DNA of 62,794 nucleotides. Origin: Lachnospiraceae bacterium A2. GTDB lineage: Bacteria; Bacillota; Clostridia; Lachnospirales; Lachnospiraceae. The notes under the pieces were generated by a model. The model saw only the letters and a program-made list of their open reading frames with translations, was not told the origin of the DNA and searched no databases. Made by a program: the position numbers and the translations under genes. Below, piece after piece: positions 18,171-27,360 of the stretch. The stretch lies in the NCBI GenBank assembly GCA_000403315.2, contig KE159640.1, positions 199,138 to 261,931 of the forward strand. The letters are read 5' to 3'. The stretch's first letter is position 1. The number at the start of each line of letters is the position of its first letter.

Positions 18171-18258
18171 GCCGCTTCTTCTGATTTTCTTTGAAATTAC
18201 AGATTAGGTGCTTTAAGATACCTGATAATTTTTGGCGCAGTTTGTCCCCTTTGAGCGT

Positions 18259-18362
18259 CTCTTAATCAGGGTGTCCAGGGTTCGAGCCCCTGGAGGCGCA
18301 CTGAAAGCACTGTTTTTGATGACTGTGAGCATCGGGGACGGTGTTTTTTTTGTGGCTTTTTC
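18259..18362 (+). repeat. Right attachment repeat (attR) with a partial tRNA-Lys
   Basis: Exact 104-base copy of 11398-11501. It carries only the 3' half of tRNA-Lys and the terminator; the preceding bases cannot complete a cloverleaf, so it is not a functional tRNA. Confidence 0.92.
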
Positions 18363-18564
18363 TGGTAAACAGGTAATCTATATCATGAATTTATTTGTTT
18401 CATGCGTTGCATTTCCAAAATTCATATGATATATTTAAAGCGCAATTGGAGTGCCTTGAAGTTCCGGCTGATATTGGCTGGGCGTGGAAGATCTAAAAGA
18501 GATATATTGCCAAAAGCAATCAACAATAATGAGGCCCTATCCTGAAAGAGTGGGAGAAAAGATA

Positions 18565-19293
18565 ATGCGTGCGATTATATGTGATGATGAAATAAGTACC
18601 TGTGCAGAGATAGAACAAATGCTCTTGCAATTTGCATTTGAAAAGTGTATGAAACTGGAAGTGGATATCTTTTACAGTGGGGATGTTTTGACACAGAATC
18701 TGAAATATGAGAAAGCGCCAGACATTCTTTTTTTGGATATTGAATTGCCAGGTTTGAATGGTGTAGAAATTGGAAAATATATCAGAGAAATATTGCGGAA
18801 TTCAGAGATGTTTTTGGTGTATATATCTTCCAGGAAAGAATATGCACTGGAATTATTTCAAAATCAAACATTTGATTTTCTGGTAAAGCCGATAAAAAAG
18901 GAAAAGCTTTGTCATGTTATGGAGAAAATAGTTAACATTATTGGTAAAAATGAGTGCAATTTTATATACAAAAATCAGGGAAATACTTATCACGTTGTAT
19001 ATAAAGATATTTTATATTTCCAAAGTAATGGCAGAAAAATAAATATTGTGATGAAGAATGAAATAAAATATTTTTACGGCAAATTATCAGATATTGAAAA
19101 GGAATGCCCTGAAAGCCTGTTTTTGCGTATTCATAAATCGTATTTGATTAATATGTATTATGTGAAAGAAATTACTTATAAATGGATAAAAATGATAAAC
19201 GGAGATGTGTTGGATATCAGCAGATCAAATCGTGTGGCGATAAGAAGGAAAGTAATGGAGAGTATGTCAAATGAAATTCATTCTAATGGCTGA
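18565..19293 (+). CDS. LytTR-family response regulator
   Basis: The 242-residue product (from the ATG at 18565, GGGAG upstream) has a receiver domain with CDDE at the N terminus and the phospho-acceptor D58 in LFLDIE, and a C-terminal LytTR DNA-binding domain (about 130-240; 'FLRIHKSYLIN' motif). An in-frame start at 18484 lacks a ribosome site. It overlaps the kinase gene by 23 bases. By family, it binds direct repeats upstream of peptide-regulated operons; a matching repeat is present at 20750-20780. Confidence 0.9.
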   Translation: MRAIICDDEISTCAEIEQMLLQFAFEKCMKLEVDIFYSGDVLTQNLKYEKAPDILFLDIELPGLNGVEIGKYIREILRNSEMFLVYISSRKEYALELFQNQTFDFLVKPIKKEKLCHVMEKIVNIIGKNECNFIYKNQGNTYHVVYKDILYFQSNGRKINIVMKNEIKYFYGKLSDIEKECPESLFLRIHKSYLINMYYVKEITYKWIKMINGDVLDISRSNRVAIRRKVMESMSNEIHSNG

Positions 19294-20548
19294 ACTGCTG
19301 CTGGGGTTATTTGCAAACGGAATCCGATTTTACGCGGATAAGAAATACATAGACTTTTTTGTTTCCAAAGAAAAATGCAGATTGAAAAATATTTGGATAT
19401 TATATATCGTTGTATGCTTTTTGACGTATGCGGCTAGTGTTATATTCATATCGCCAAGCTTGAACGTTACTGTGAATATTTTAGCTTTATTGCTGCTGAC
19501 ATTTCCTTATCACATAAAACTAATGAAAAAGTTTCAGATGGTATTTGCTATATATATAATAAATGCATTAATAGATATTATAGTAGTCCAATTATTAGCA
19601 AAATATGTTCCAGGACAGCCGGTACAACAAGTTTATCTGCTTATCACAAGCCTTCTGATACTGATAACAACTATTTTTTTAAGAAATCCCCAGGACAGGG
19701 AGAAAAACGCCTCTCTGCCCCTTATGAACGAATTTATTTTGGGAATGATTCCTCTGATTAGCATTGTTTGTATGCATTGTACTGCAATTTTGACAGGCGA
19801 CGATAAACTCATTGTTCTTACAGTAGCTTTCAGCCTGATGCTTATTAACGTGTTCTTTTTTTATCTCTACCGCACATTGAAAAAATTTTATGTAGCGCAA
19901 ATGAACGAGAAGAAATTAGAGCAGATGGTTGATGTATATGCGCACCAGCTTGATGTGATACAGGAATCCCAAGAACATATTAAAAAGCTTCGGCATGATA
20001 TGAAGCATCATATGATAGAATTGTCGGCAATGGCCCAACAAAACGGTAATGGAGATATGATCCGGTACCTGAAACAAATGGAAGAATTTATGCTGAATCC
20101 CCAGGAAAAAGTTTGCACCGGAAATAAAGAAATTGATGGGATTCTGAATTATATGCTTCAGCACGCGGATAAATTGCTGAATATTGTAGACATAGACATT
20201 CAGATACCAAAACAGGTTTATAAAAACAATTTTACTATTTGCGTGATTTTAGGGAATTTGGTTGACAATGCAGTTCGGGAGTCCGGCAAATCTGATGAAA
20301 AATATTTATCTGTTAGCATACGCATGAAAAAAGATATATTGCTTATTTTGATAGAAAATAGCTATGTTGGCACAATTATGAAAAAGGACAGTAGATTTCA
20401 AACCAACCAAATTGATACAACTATTCATGGCCTTGGACTGGAGAGTGTAAAACAGGTAGTGGCATCTTGTAATGGAGATATGAAAATCCAGTATACCGAT
20501 AACCGGTTTCAGGTGCAGGTTCTGTTATATCTGTCAAATGCAATATAA
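19271..20548 (+). CDS. GHKL-type sensor histidine kinase (AgrC-like)
   Basis: The 425-residue protein has six or so hydrophobic helices in the first ~200 residues, then a dimerisation helix with RHDMKHH (HPK10-type histidine) and an ATPase domain with LVDNAV and GLGLESV. This is the layout of AgrC-like kinases that sense peptide pheromones or membrane perturbing peptides. No AgrD-like precursor was recognised nearby, so the signal may come from elsewhere. It forms a pair with the LytTR regulator. Confidence 0.9.
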   Translation: MKFILMAELLLGLFANGIRFYADKKYIDFFVSKEKCRLKNIWILYIVVCFLTYAASVIFISPSLNVTVNILALLLLTFPYHIKLMKKFQMVFAIYIINALIDIIVVQLLAKYVPGQPVQQVYLLITSLLILITTIFLRNPQDREKNASLPLMNEFILGMIPLISIVCMHCTAILTGDDKLIVLTVAFSLMLINVFFFYLYRTLKKFYVAQMNEKKLEQMVDVYAHQLDVIQESQEHIKKLRHDMKHHMIELSAMAQQNGNGDMIRYLKQMEEFMLNPQEKVCTGNKEIDGILNYMLQHADKLLNIVDIDIQIPKQVYKNNFTICVILGNLVDNAVRESGKSDEKYLSVSIRMKKDILLILIENSYVGTIMKKDSRFQTNQIDTTIHGLGLESVKQVVASCNGDMKIQYTDNRFQVQVLLYLSNAI

Positions 20549-20749
20549 GAAAAGAAATCAGCAGGCGGTTTTTAGTTCCAATTTTGACAAAAACAAATCT
20601 GGCCGAAAGAGATGCCAATACGGCATGTCCGTATTATACTTACCAGGCAAAACTTCCTTCCGCAGTAAAAAATCCGAAAAAATCTTGATTTCGCAAGAGT
20701 GAAATGGTTATTTTCGGAAAAAAAGTGTTATTGGTTATTCAATGCGAAT

Positions 20750-20818
20750 GCAGTTTTTTACATCATAATGTACCGTTTTTGCCAAGAAGCGTTTTAGTGG
20801 ATTTATTTATGGTATAGT
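20750..20818 (+). promoter_or_regulatory. LytTR-type direct repeat and downstream promoter
   Basis: GCAGTTTTT (20750-20758) and ACCGTTTTT (20772-20780) are separated by 13 bases, fitting the AgrA/LytTR pattern of 9-bp repeats spaced by 12-13. A -10 TATAGT lies at 20813-20818 while the -35 position (about 20790) is poor, as expected of an activator-dependent promoter. Confidence 0.55.
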
Positions 20819-20893
20819 CTTTATACCGAATAGATGGACAAGCTTGTGTGCCTGTTATTCGAAGATGTTAACTTAGGGAGGAAAATAGAACTT

Positions 20894-21868
20894 ATGCATA
20901 CTATTTTAAAATTCAGACTGATAGCCTGTCTGCATACAGCGCCAGCGGCAGCGGAATCTTTTATGCTTAAAGGGCGTTTCAAACTCGCTTCATTGGCGTT
21001 CATTTGTTTTTTGAGTTTGTCTGGGTGCGGAAACAGGATGAAAGATACAGACGAAAAAATTCCTGCAGCGCCACAAAATAATGCAAATAAACTTGAAACA
21101 GAAACAACTGGCATGGATATATATGAAGTTATTCCGCAGGATATTGAAATTGATAAGTTCTTAAATATATGTTTGGGAGGTTCGGTTACAGTTGATATGT
21201 TAGAAGAAACAGCAGAAGCAGAACAGTTCCAGGCGCAGATTAATGGTACAGAATACACAGGGCACATGGCAAAAAATAATATTTCATTGATTGCAGTAAA
21301 TCCAACCTCTTATGATGCAAAAGTATTATCAGAAGACGAGATCAGGAAAAAATGTGATGAGATTGTACAGAAGCTATCTTGGGGCTCTGCAAAAGTTAAA
21401 AAATGTACCCTGGAAAATGACGAAAGAGGTTCTTATTATTTGCTTGTATATGAATTTGATGTTGCAGGATTTCCTATAATTGGTAATTTAGGGTTTGCAA
21501 TTCCAAATACAGGCGGAGAAGATTTTACTTCCGGAGAGTATATCACCATTCAATATGGTACACAGCTGCGCTCAGTGGAAGCTTCAAACATCAGAAGGAT
21601 CTTAGATGTAAGCGATACTGTGGAAATAATTTCGGAAGCAGAAGCGGAGGAAGCTATTAATACATATTTCTCCTCTCTTGAAGAAACCGGTATAAAAGTT
21701 AGCCAGACGAAGCAAAGCATGCAGCTTGTTTATATTCCGTATCCAACAGCTGAAACATACGAAAATCTAATTCCTGCGTGGATGATGAATAGTGTGACGG
21801 ATAATGGAGAGCAATATTTTACAGTTATCAATGCTGAAACAGGATATGTTTATATGAACGGATTATAG
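20894..21868 (+). CDS. Predicted lipoprotein, unknown function
   Basis: A lipobox LSGC ends a hydrophobic signal, placing the mature N terminus at the cysteine; the remaining ~280 residues are acidic and secreted. Three starts are possible. The ATG at 20894 has the best site (AGGGAGG, 12 bases away); the ATG at 20963 gives a more typical 21-residue signal but has a weak site; 20834 looks too early. The C-terminal 'YFTVINAETGYVYMN' resembles the repeat ends of PepSY-like and YycH-like proteins. It heads the ABC operon and may be a sensor or peptide-binding partner. Confidence 0.7.
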   Translation: MHTILKFRLIACLHTAPAAAESFMLKGRFKLASLAFICFLSLSGCGNRMKDTDEKIPAAPQNNANKLETETTGMDIYEVIPQDIEIDKFLNICLGGSVTVDMLEETAEAEQFQAQINGTEYTGHMAKNNISLIAVNPTSYDAKVLSEDEIRKKCDEIVQKLSWGSAKVKKCTLENDERGSYYLLVYEFDVAGFPIIGNLGFAIPNTGGEDFTSGEYITIQYGTQLRSVEASNIRRILDVSDTVEIISEAEAEEAINTYFSSLEETGIKVSQTKQSMQLVYIPYPTAETYENLIPAWMMNSVTDNGEQYFTVINAETGYVYMNGL

Positions 21869-21873
21869 GATAG

Positions 21874-21905
21874 CGAGGAAACTTTGCACAATCAAAGTTT
21901 CCTCG
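21874..21905 (+). terminator. Hairpin between lipoprotein and ABC genes
   Basis: CGAGGAAACTTTG pairs with CAAAGTTTCCTCG around a six-base loop, followed by a short T tract. It may reduce read-through so that the lipoprotein is made in excess. Confidence 0.75.
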
Positions 21906-21929
21906 TGTTTTATGTAGGGAGGATCTGTT

Positions 21930-22688
21930 TTGATACGAATTGAAATTAAAAATATTATAAAAAACCCTGCTCTCTATATATCAATTTTCATTATGTGGGC
22001 AGCTCTTTATTTTGGTATATATCAGGAAAGAAGCAGTGATATTTTATATTTATTTGAGAATACAACAACAATAGGGATTGTACATTTATTATTACCGGCA
22101 TTAGTTGTTTTGCCATATGCAGCCATATGTGCAGAAGAAATTAATTCCAATTATTATAGATATACTGTGATAAGAAGCGATGCTAAAAAATATATCAGTT
22201 CCCGCATCCTTGCATCAATTATATCAGCGGTTCTTGTATGCTTGGCAGCGGAAATTCTTTTTGTTATGGTATTTATGATATTTCAGTCGGGATATATTGG
22301 AGAAGGAATTTATTCTGAAGCTTTGAACGGGACATTTTATGAAGTATTTTATGAGAAACATGAGTACATAGTGCCGCTTATCTGCAAAATGTATGCATTT
22401 TCCATATATGGGATTATTTGGTCGCTATTTGCATTGGTTCTTTCGTGTTTTACAGGAAATAAATATGTCGTAGCAGCAGGCCCTTTCCTGGCACAGACTG
22501 CATTTAGTTTTTTTTCGGAGCTATTTGGATTACACTTATTGAATCCGGGATTGCTCTTGATTAAGGGGCCGATACATGGTTTGATTTATGGCGGTTTAAT
22601 TCATGTGACCCTTTATCAAATTTACGGGATAGTTATATTGGGCAGTATTGTTTGGATCATAATGAGCAGGAGAATAAAAAATGGGTAA
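21930..22688 (+). CDS. ABC transporter membrane subunit 1
   Basis: The 252-residue protein has six predicted helices in the layout of ABC-2-type permeases with an N-terminal cytoplasmic helix 'IEIKNIIKNPALYIS'. The start is TTG, chosen because GGGAGG lies seven bases upstream and no ATG is nearby. It overlaps the next gene by eight bases. With the two following proteins and the ATPase it probably exports a peptide or protects the membrane against one. Confidence 0.75.
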   Translation: MIRIEIKNIIKNPALYISIFIMWAALYFGIYQERSSDILYLFENTTTIGIVHLLLPALVVLPYAAICAEEINSNYYRYTVIRSDAKKYISSRILASIISAVLVCLAAEILFVMVFMIFQSGYIGEGIYSEALNGTFYEVFYEKHEYIVPLICKMYAFSIYGIIWSLFALVLSCFTGNKYVVAAGPFLAQTAFSFFSELFGLHLLNPGLLLIKGPIHGLIYGGLIHVTLYQIYGIVILGSIVWIIMSRRIKNG

Positions 22689-23541
22689 CTGGAACTATAT
22701 AAAAAACATTGCGGTTAAAAACATAAAAATGATACTTCATTCTTCCAGATTTTATATTGTGTTATTTGCGGTTTTTGCATGTCTTTCTGTGTTTGGAGAT
22801 AAACTTCCAGAATATCTGGCAATGGAGAATTCTAAAATGGGAATTTTTGAATTATTACCAGTCTTTTTGAATAGCCGCTTAACACAACTGGTAATTTATC
22901 TGGGATGGATCTTATTGGTATCAGAGCTTCCCTTTTTTGCTTCAAATCAGACTAATATTTTAATTCGGACAAATCGAAAAGCTGTATTGGGAGGATGCAT
23001 AGGATATATTATTTTGCTGGCAATCATTTATGTGATGTTCCTTCAATTATGTACAATGGGAATTATGGGAATTAGAAATTGTATAATCACAACAGAGTGG
23101 AGCGGTCCGCTTACAATGGCTGCGCAATACGGCGCAAATATGATAGGAATAAGAACAAACTTATTGTTTGATTTTGGAATAGTGAAAAATTGTACGCCAA
23201 TAGAAGTTTGGGGAGTGCAGATAACGGTAGGGATATTATTATTTATTCTTATAGGCCTGATCTTATTTTGCGGGATATTATTAAGAGAACATTTTTTCAT
23301 AGGCCATCTCTTAGTCATAGGTCTTTGGGCGTGGGATTTTGTTATTGTTGAGTTCATAAAAAGAGAAAAGTTCTTATGGCTTTCTCCGGTTTCGATGGCA
23401 AAATCCAATAATTTGTCATTTTGTAACATGGAAAGGGGTCCGTCTGTTCCTTACGTGTTGGTATTATGTATTTTAATGATCATTCTTCTGTTTTTGATTG
23501 GATATAAACAAATTGAAGGTTATGATTTTTCAAAGGAGTAG
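22681..23541 (+). CDS. ABC transporter membrane subunit 2
   Basis: The 286-residue protein has six or seven predicted helices and an N-terminal amphipathic 'IKNIAVKNIKMIL' typical of ABC-2 permeases. Sequence is unlike subunit 1. Its start lies within the end of the preceding gene, showing translational coupling. Confidence 0.75.
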   Translation: MGNWNYIKNIAVKNIKMILHSSRFYIVLFAVFACLSVFGDKLPEYLAMENSKMGIFELLPVFLNSRLTQLVIYLGWILLVSELPFFASNQTNILIRTNRKAVLGGCIGYIILLAIIYVMFLQLCTMGIMGIRNCIITTEWSGPLTMAAQYGANMIGIRTNLLFDFGIVKNCTPIEVWGVQITVGILLFILIGLILFCGILLREHFFIGHLLVIGLWAWDFVIVEFIKREKFLWLSPVSMAKSNNLSFCNMERGPSVPYVLVLCILMIILLFLIGYKQIEGYDFSKE

Positions 23542-23546
23542 GAATC

Positions 23547-24170
23547 ATGTTTGGACATGTTTTATCAGGAATGGAGCAGAATCCAGCGCTCTGGATATAT
23601 CGCAACTTGTTGTTATGGCTTTTGTTCTATACGGGCGGTATGCTTTTAACAGGAAGAATTGCAGCACAAGAGATATTTCAAAAGAAATATTACATATTGA
23701 TCCGCTATGGAAATTATGAAAAGTGGTGGCAATATTTATTCATTAAAATAATAAGGGAAATGTTTTTTTATGTTTTGGCTGTCTGGATTATCTGTAATTT
23801 AGGTATGCTGTTTATTCCCGAGGAATTTACTTTATCAAACAAAATAAAAATTCTATCATTTTTTTTGCTGGTGCTTTCCTGGACAATGCTGGCTGTCATA
23901 CAAATGGTAATAATGCTTTGGATGGAAAATATGAAAGTCCCATTTGTATTTATGCTGCTATGTACGATAGCGGCATTATGGGGTTCAGAGCAGTTGGATA
24001 GGTTAGGAAAATTTATTCCTTTTAATTGGGGGATGATCCTTAGAAGTAATATATACCAAGAACAAGGTTACTCTATCGTTTTCGTATTCTTTTCGGAAAT
24101 AGTTACTTTAGTGTTTTTATATAGATATTTTATACGTTTTAGACAACGGTTGAAAGGAGAGCAACTATGA
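23547..24170 (+). CDS. ABC transporter membrane subunit 3
   Basis: The 207-residue membrane protein has five or six hydrophobic segments and begins five bases after subunit 2. It overlaps the ATPase by four bases (ATGA). Three unlike permeases for one ATPase is uncommon and suggests either two alternative pores or a regulatory membrane partner. Confidence 0.72.
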   Translation: MFGHVLSGMEQNPALWIYRNLLLWLLFYTGGMLLTGRIAAQEIFQKKYYILIRYGNYEKWWQYLFIKIIREMFFYVLAVWIICNLGMLFIPEEFTLSNKIKILSFFLLVLSWTMLAVIQMVIMLWMENMKVPFVFMLLCTIAALWGSEQLDRLGKFIPFNWGMILRSNIYQEQGYSIVFVFFSEIVTLVFLYRYFIRFRQRLKGEQL

Positions 24171-24805
24171 ATGGGAAAATAAGATTAGAGAGCGTTACAA
24201 AATCATATAAAGGGGTATGTGTTTTGAATAAAGTTACAGAATCATTTTCCGGCGGAAATATTTATGGGATTATTGGGCGGAACGGTTCTGGCAAAACAAT
24301 GCTTTTTAAAGCAATCTGCGGATTTATAAAACTGGATTCAGGATTTGTGGAAATAGATGGAAAGGTGATAGGGAAAGATATAGATTTCCCAAGCAATACA
24401 GGAATCATGATTGAAGCGCCTTGCTTTACCGGGTATTTATCGGGAACGCAGAATTTAAAAAATTTAGCTGCAATAAGAAGAAAAATAGGAGAAAATGAAA
24501 TAAAAGAAGCAATGAATATGGTTGGGCTTGATTACGGTTCAAAAAAGAAAGTGCGCCAGTATTCAATGGGTATGAAGCAACGATTAGGAATTGCACAAGC
24601 GATTATGGAAAATCCAGATATTTTGGTTTTGGATGAACCGACAAATGCGCTTGATGAAGAAGCAGTAGAAATTTTCCGCAAGGTTTTAATGAGTGAAAAA
24701 GAAAAAGGGAAAATTATATTGCTTGCTAGCCATAATCGGGAAGATATAGAAATCTTGTGTGATAAAGTATTAAAGATGGAAAAAGGAATTCTGGCACAGG
24801 CATAG
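24167..24805 (+). CDS. ABC transporter ATP-binding subunit
   Basis: The 212-residue ATPase has Walker A GRNGSGKT, signature SMGMKQR and Walker B ILVLDEPTNALD. The similarity is to the BcrA/lantibiotic-immunity group of ATPases. After its TAG stop the frame stays open for 25 more plausible codons. It is the last gene of the operon headed by the lipoprotein, controlled presumably by the LytTR system upstream. Confidence 0.9.
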   Translation: MNGKIRLESVTKSYKGVCVLNKVTESFSGGNIYGIIGRNGSGKTMLFKAICGFIKLDSGFVEIDGKVIGKDIDFPSNTGIMIEAPCFTGYLSGTQNLKNLAAIRRKIGENEIKEAMNMVGLDYGSKKKVRQYSMGMKQRLGIAQAIMENPDILVLDEPTNALDEEAVEIFRKVLMSEKEKGKIILLASHNREDIEILCDKVLKMEKGILAQA

Positions 24806-25233
24806 AATAATGGTACAGCCATCAAAGCAGAACTGAATCATGAAATCATACAAGTGGAAGATGAAACCCCTAAAAAAACATAATGCTGCCACAATTTATA
24901 AGGAATATACAATATACAGGGATTTTCCAGACCTGGATATCCACAAATTGTATATGCCATACTCGTTGTGGCAGCGCTTTTATTTTATACCAGTACGCTG
25001 GTTTACTCTATTTTGTATCATTTATCAATTTGTTTACTTCCTTCATGGATTTTTCTATGGCGGCCACTTTTTTCCCAAGGCTGGGCTTCCGGTAAATCAC
25101 TTCCGCCAGCTTATGTTTCAAATCTTTTTTATGTTTCATGGCATCTTTTTTTCTTTTATTATATGATTCGGATGCCAAAAGAGTGCGCTATACCTGCCCT
25201 GTCCCATACACTTTCTTAATGGGGGAATGGGGC
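24806..25233. other. 428-base gap with degenerate coding traces
   Basis: The plus strand has hydrophobic frame fragments (for example about 24920-25030) and the 25 codons in frame after the ATPase stop, but no full gene. The minus strand contains one 43-codon frame listed separately. The impression is of decayed DNA at the junction of two convergent operons. Confidence 0.4.
25008..25139 (-). CDS. Possible 43-residue lysine-rich peptide
   Basis: The frame begins at ATG 25139 and encodes a highly basic, helix-forming peptide (MKHKKDLKHKLAEV...). In the same frame ten or more plausible codons precede it up to a stop. There is no clear ribosome site, so it may be the remnant C terminus of a lost gene. 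Confidence 0.3.
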   Translation of the reverse strand: MKHKKDLKHKLAEVIYRKPSLGKKVAAIEKSMKEVNKLINDTK

Positions 25234-26700
25234 TTAGCCCTGCCCCTCCTCATATTTCGGCAGCTTAAACCAAAACTCAACGCCAGTCGGCAAATTTTCA
25301 GCCCCATAAGAGCCATTGTGCATGGTAACGATGCTTTGGACGATATAAAGCCCCAGCCCTGCATGGGAAAACCCATTTTCCTCCCGTTTTGGCTCCCTTT
25401 TATTCCTGTAATAGCCGCTCCAGATATGCTCCAAATCCTCCTCTGGAATCTGCCTTCCTTCATTATAGACGCTGACACGGATGTATGATTTCTGTTTCTT
25501 TAGGGTGACACGGATATTCCCGCCAATTTCTGTGTGTTCCAGTGCATTTGTCATATAATTGTCCACGCTTTGCTCTATATATTCCCGGTCCCCCATTACA
25601 AAGCAGCTTTCTGACAGGAAGGTTTCCAAATGCAGCTTTTTCTTTTTTACCATCCCTTCGTATTTTAGGATGATATAGTCCATAACTTCCCGCATATCAA
25701 TTTTTTTCTGGATCATGCTTTCCATCTGGTGCTCAATGACCGAGCTGTCCAGCAGGCGGCTCACCATATCTGACATTTTGGCCACCTCCTCCTGAATGGA
25801 AGCAACGTAATATTCCCGGTCGTCTACCGTGTAGCCCAACATTTCTGTCTGGCTGGCAATGACAGCCAATGGGGTCTTCAATTCATGGGAAATATTGGCA
25901 ATCATTTCTTTCCTGCGCTTTTCCACCTGGTCTTTACGGACATTGTGGTGCAGCATCTGCCTTTTGCCTTCCTCAATCTGGCTGTTCTGTTCCTTCATCT
26001 GAAGGGAGATCCGGTTCATGCTTTTCGCCAGTTGGTTCAGTTCCTGATACCTGCCTTCCTCCTCCAGCCTTGGGCCTGGCTCCCCTTCTGCCGCCCTCCC
26101 TGCTGCAAATACAATCTGGTCCAAAGGCTTCAAAAGGGCTTTCCATAATAACATCATGCAAATGCTGCCCGGAACCATCAACACAAGAAACAGAGCCATA
26201 TAAAACTTCTCCGCCATGGTAATGCTTTTCCTCCCGGCGGCAATATCTTTTATTACAATATAGTAATCCGTCCCATCCTGCGTCATGATTCCCCGGTACC
26301 GTGCTGTTTCCAAAAGCTTCCCGCTGTTCCTGTTGATTTCCGGCTCCCTGGAAAAAGCATCCAACTTCTTTAAAATATTCCTTTGGACAGTGTGGTCTAT
26401 ATTGTCAACCGGCTCTGTCACATAGACAGGCTTCATGTTTTCGTCGGCAATGGTAAAACTCAGGTTTTCATTTTCATAATTCGCAAACATAAGGCATTCC
26501 CTGTCATCCAAATCTGAGAGATCTAACTCTGCAATATCCTGGTAAGCCTGCAATATCTGCTTATCTTTTACATATTCATAATAAATCGGCATAAAGGCCA
26601 TATACAATAAAATACAGATCCCTGTCAAAAACAGCAGGAATAAACATTGTATAATAAATATGTCTTTACGAAGTTTCTTTTTCATTCCCTTTTCCCTCAA
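25234..26700 (-). CDS. Membrane sensor histidine kinase (OmpR-type partner)
   Basis: The 488-residue kinase has two membrane segments (about 12-36 and 166-188) bracketing an extracellular sensor domain, a HAMP-like linker, the phospho-acceptor H272 in ISHELKTPL and an ATPase domain with N, G1 (AGLGLYIV) motifs. It overlaps the response regulator gene by 35 bases. The ligand is unknown. The ABC operon beyond it is convergent and has its own LytTR system. Confidence 0.9.
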   Translation of the reverse strand: MREKGMKKKLRKDIFIIQCLFLLFLTGICILLYMAFMPIYYEYVKDKQILQAYQDIAELDLSDLDDRECLMFANYENENLSFTIADENMKPVYVTEPVDNIDHTVQRNILKKLDAFSREPEINRNSGKLLETARYRGIMTQDGTDYYIVIKDIAAGRKSITMAEKFYMALFLVLMVPGSICMMLLWKALLKPLDQIVFAAGRAAEGEPGPRLEEEGRYQELNQLAKSMNRISLQMKEQNSQIEEGKRQMLHHNVRKDQVEKRRKEMIANISHELKTPLAVIASQTEMLGYTVDDREYYVASIQEEVAKMSDMVSRLLDSSVIEHQMESMIQKKIDMREVMDYIILKYEGMVKKKKLHLETFLSESCFVMGDREYIEQSVDNYMTNALEHTEIGGNIRVTLKKQKSYIRVSVYNEGRQIPEEDLEHIWSGYYRNKREPKREENGFSHAGLGLYIVQSIVTMHNGSYGAENLPTGVEFWFKLPKYEEGQG

Positions 26701-27358
26701 AGCAATAGCCTACGCCATATACTGTACGAATATAAGAAACATTACCTAATTTCTTGCGGAGCTGTTTGACAATTGTATCAATTGTCCTTGTATCCCCTAC
26801 ATAATGGTATCCCCAAATGCTGTCCAGGATGTGGTCCCTTGTCAGGACAACGCCCTCATTTTTCACAAAAAACTGCATCAGTTCAAATTCCTTCGGCGTT
26901 GTTTCCACAAACACATCCCTCACATAAACCTTCTGGGAACCCACTTCTATCCTGATATCCCCTGCAGACAAGATTTCCTGTTCCTGACGGTAACGCTTTA
27001 GTAAGGCTTCAATATGCATTTTCACCACAGCCAGGGAGTATGGCTTCACAATATAGTTATCTGCCCCGCAGGACAGGCTTTTCAATTGGTCCTCCACCTC
27101 CTCTTTTGCCGTCAGCATAATGACAGGCACATCGGAAGCCAGACGGATTTGCCTTAGCACCTCATTCCCATCCATAAAAGGGAGCATAACGTCCAAGAGC
27201 ACACAGCTTATTTCCCTGCTGTGTGCCTGAAACTGCTGGATGCCCTTAAGCCCATCCTCTGCCGTATAAACCTGGTAGCCATGCATGGTTAAGAAGTCTG
27301 CCATTGTTTTCAATAACTTTTTTTCATCTTCCACGATTAATACTGTTATTTTTTCCAT
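26666..27358 (-). CDS. OmpR-family response regulator
   Basis: The 230-residue protein has a receiver domain with acidic VEDE, D56 in LLDVMLP and a lysine near 105, followed by a winged helix with 'TPKEFELMQFFVKN' and 'GVGYCFEG'. It starts two bases after the stop of the PP-loop gene with a poor ribosome site, so it depends on coupling. It partners the kinase downstream. Confidence 0.93.
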   Translation of the reverse strand: MEKITVLIVEDEKKLLKTMADFLTMHGYQVYTAEDGLKGIQQFQAHSREISCVLLDVMLPFMDGNEVLRQIRLASDVPVIMLTAKEEVEDQLKSLSCGADNYIVKPYSLAVVKMHIEALLKRYRQEQEILSAGDIRIEVGSQKVYVRDVFVETTPKEFELMQFFVKNEGVVLTRDHILDSIWGYHYVGDTRTIDTIVKQLRKKLGNVSYIRTVYGVGYCFEGKGNEKETS

Positions 27359-27360
27359 CT

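Larger units (their letters stand above)
11398..18362 (+). mobile_element. Integrated element in tRNA-Lys, about 6.9 kb
   Basis: The segment is bounded by 104-bp direct repeats (11398-11501 and 18259-18362) that contain the 3' half of tRNA-Lys and its terminator. Inside lie a minus-strand repressor, a divergent rightward operon of small genes, a DUF927 ATPase, an intact tyrosine integrase and a type I toxin locus. Integrase arm-like repeats sit just inside both ends. No relaxase, capsid or packaging genes are present, so it resembles a small phage satellite or a minimal integrative element that borrows its transfer functions. Confidence 0.88.

Noticed and set aside
18259..18331. Second tRNA-Lys gene
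   Set aside because: Only the 3' half is present; the upstream bases do not form a D arm or acceptor 5' strand.
20772..20797. LytTR repeat pair ACCGTTTTT / AGCGTTTTA
   Set aside because: Start-to-start spacing of 16 does not fit the 21-22 expected; the pair at 20750/20772 fits better.
24840..25219. Small hydrophobic proteins after the ABC ATPase
   Set aside because: Three overlapping frames with no ribosome site and no full-length family; looks like decayed sequence.
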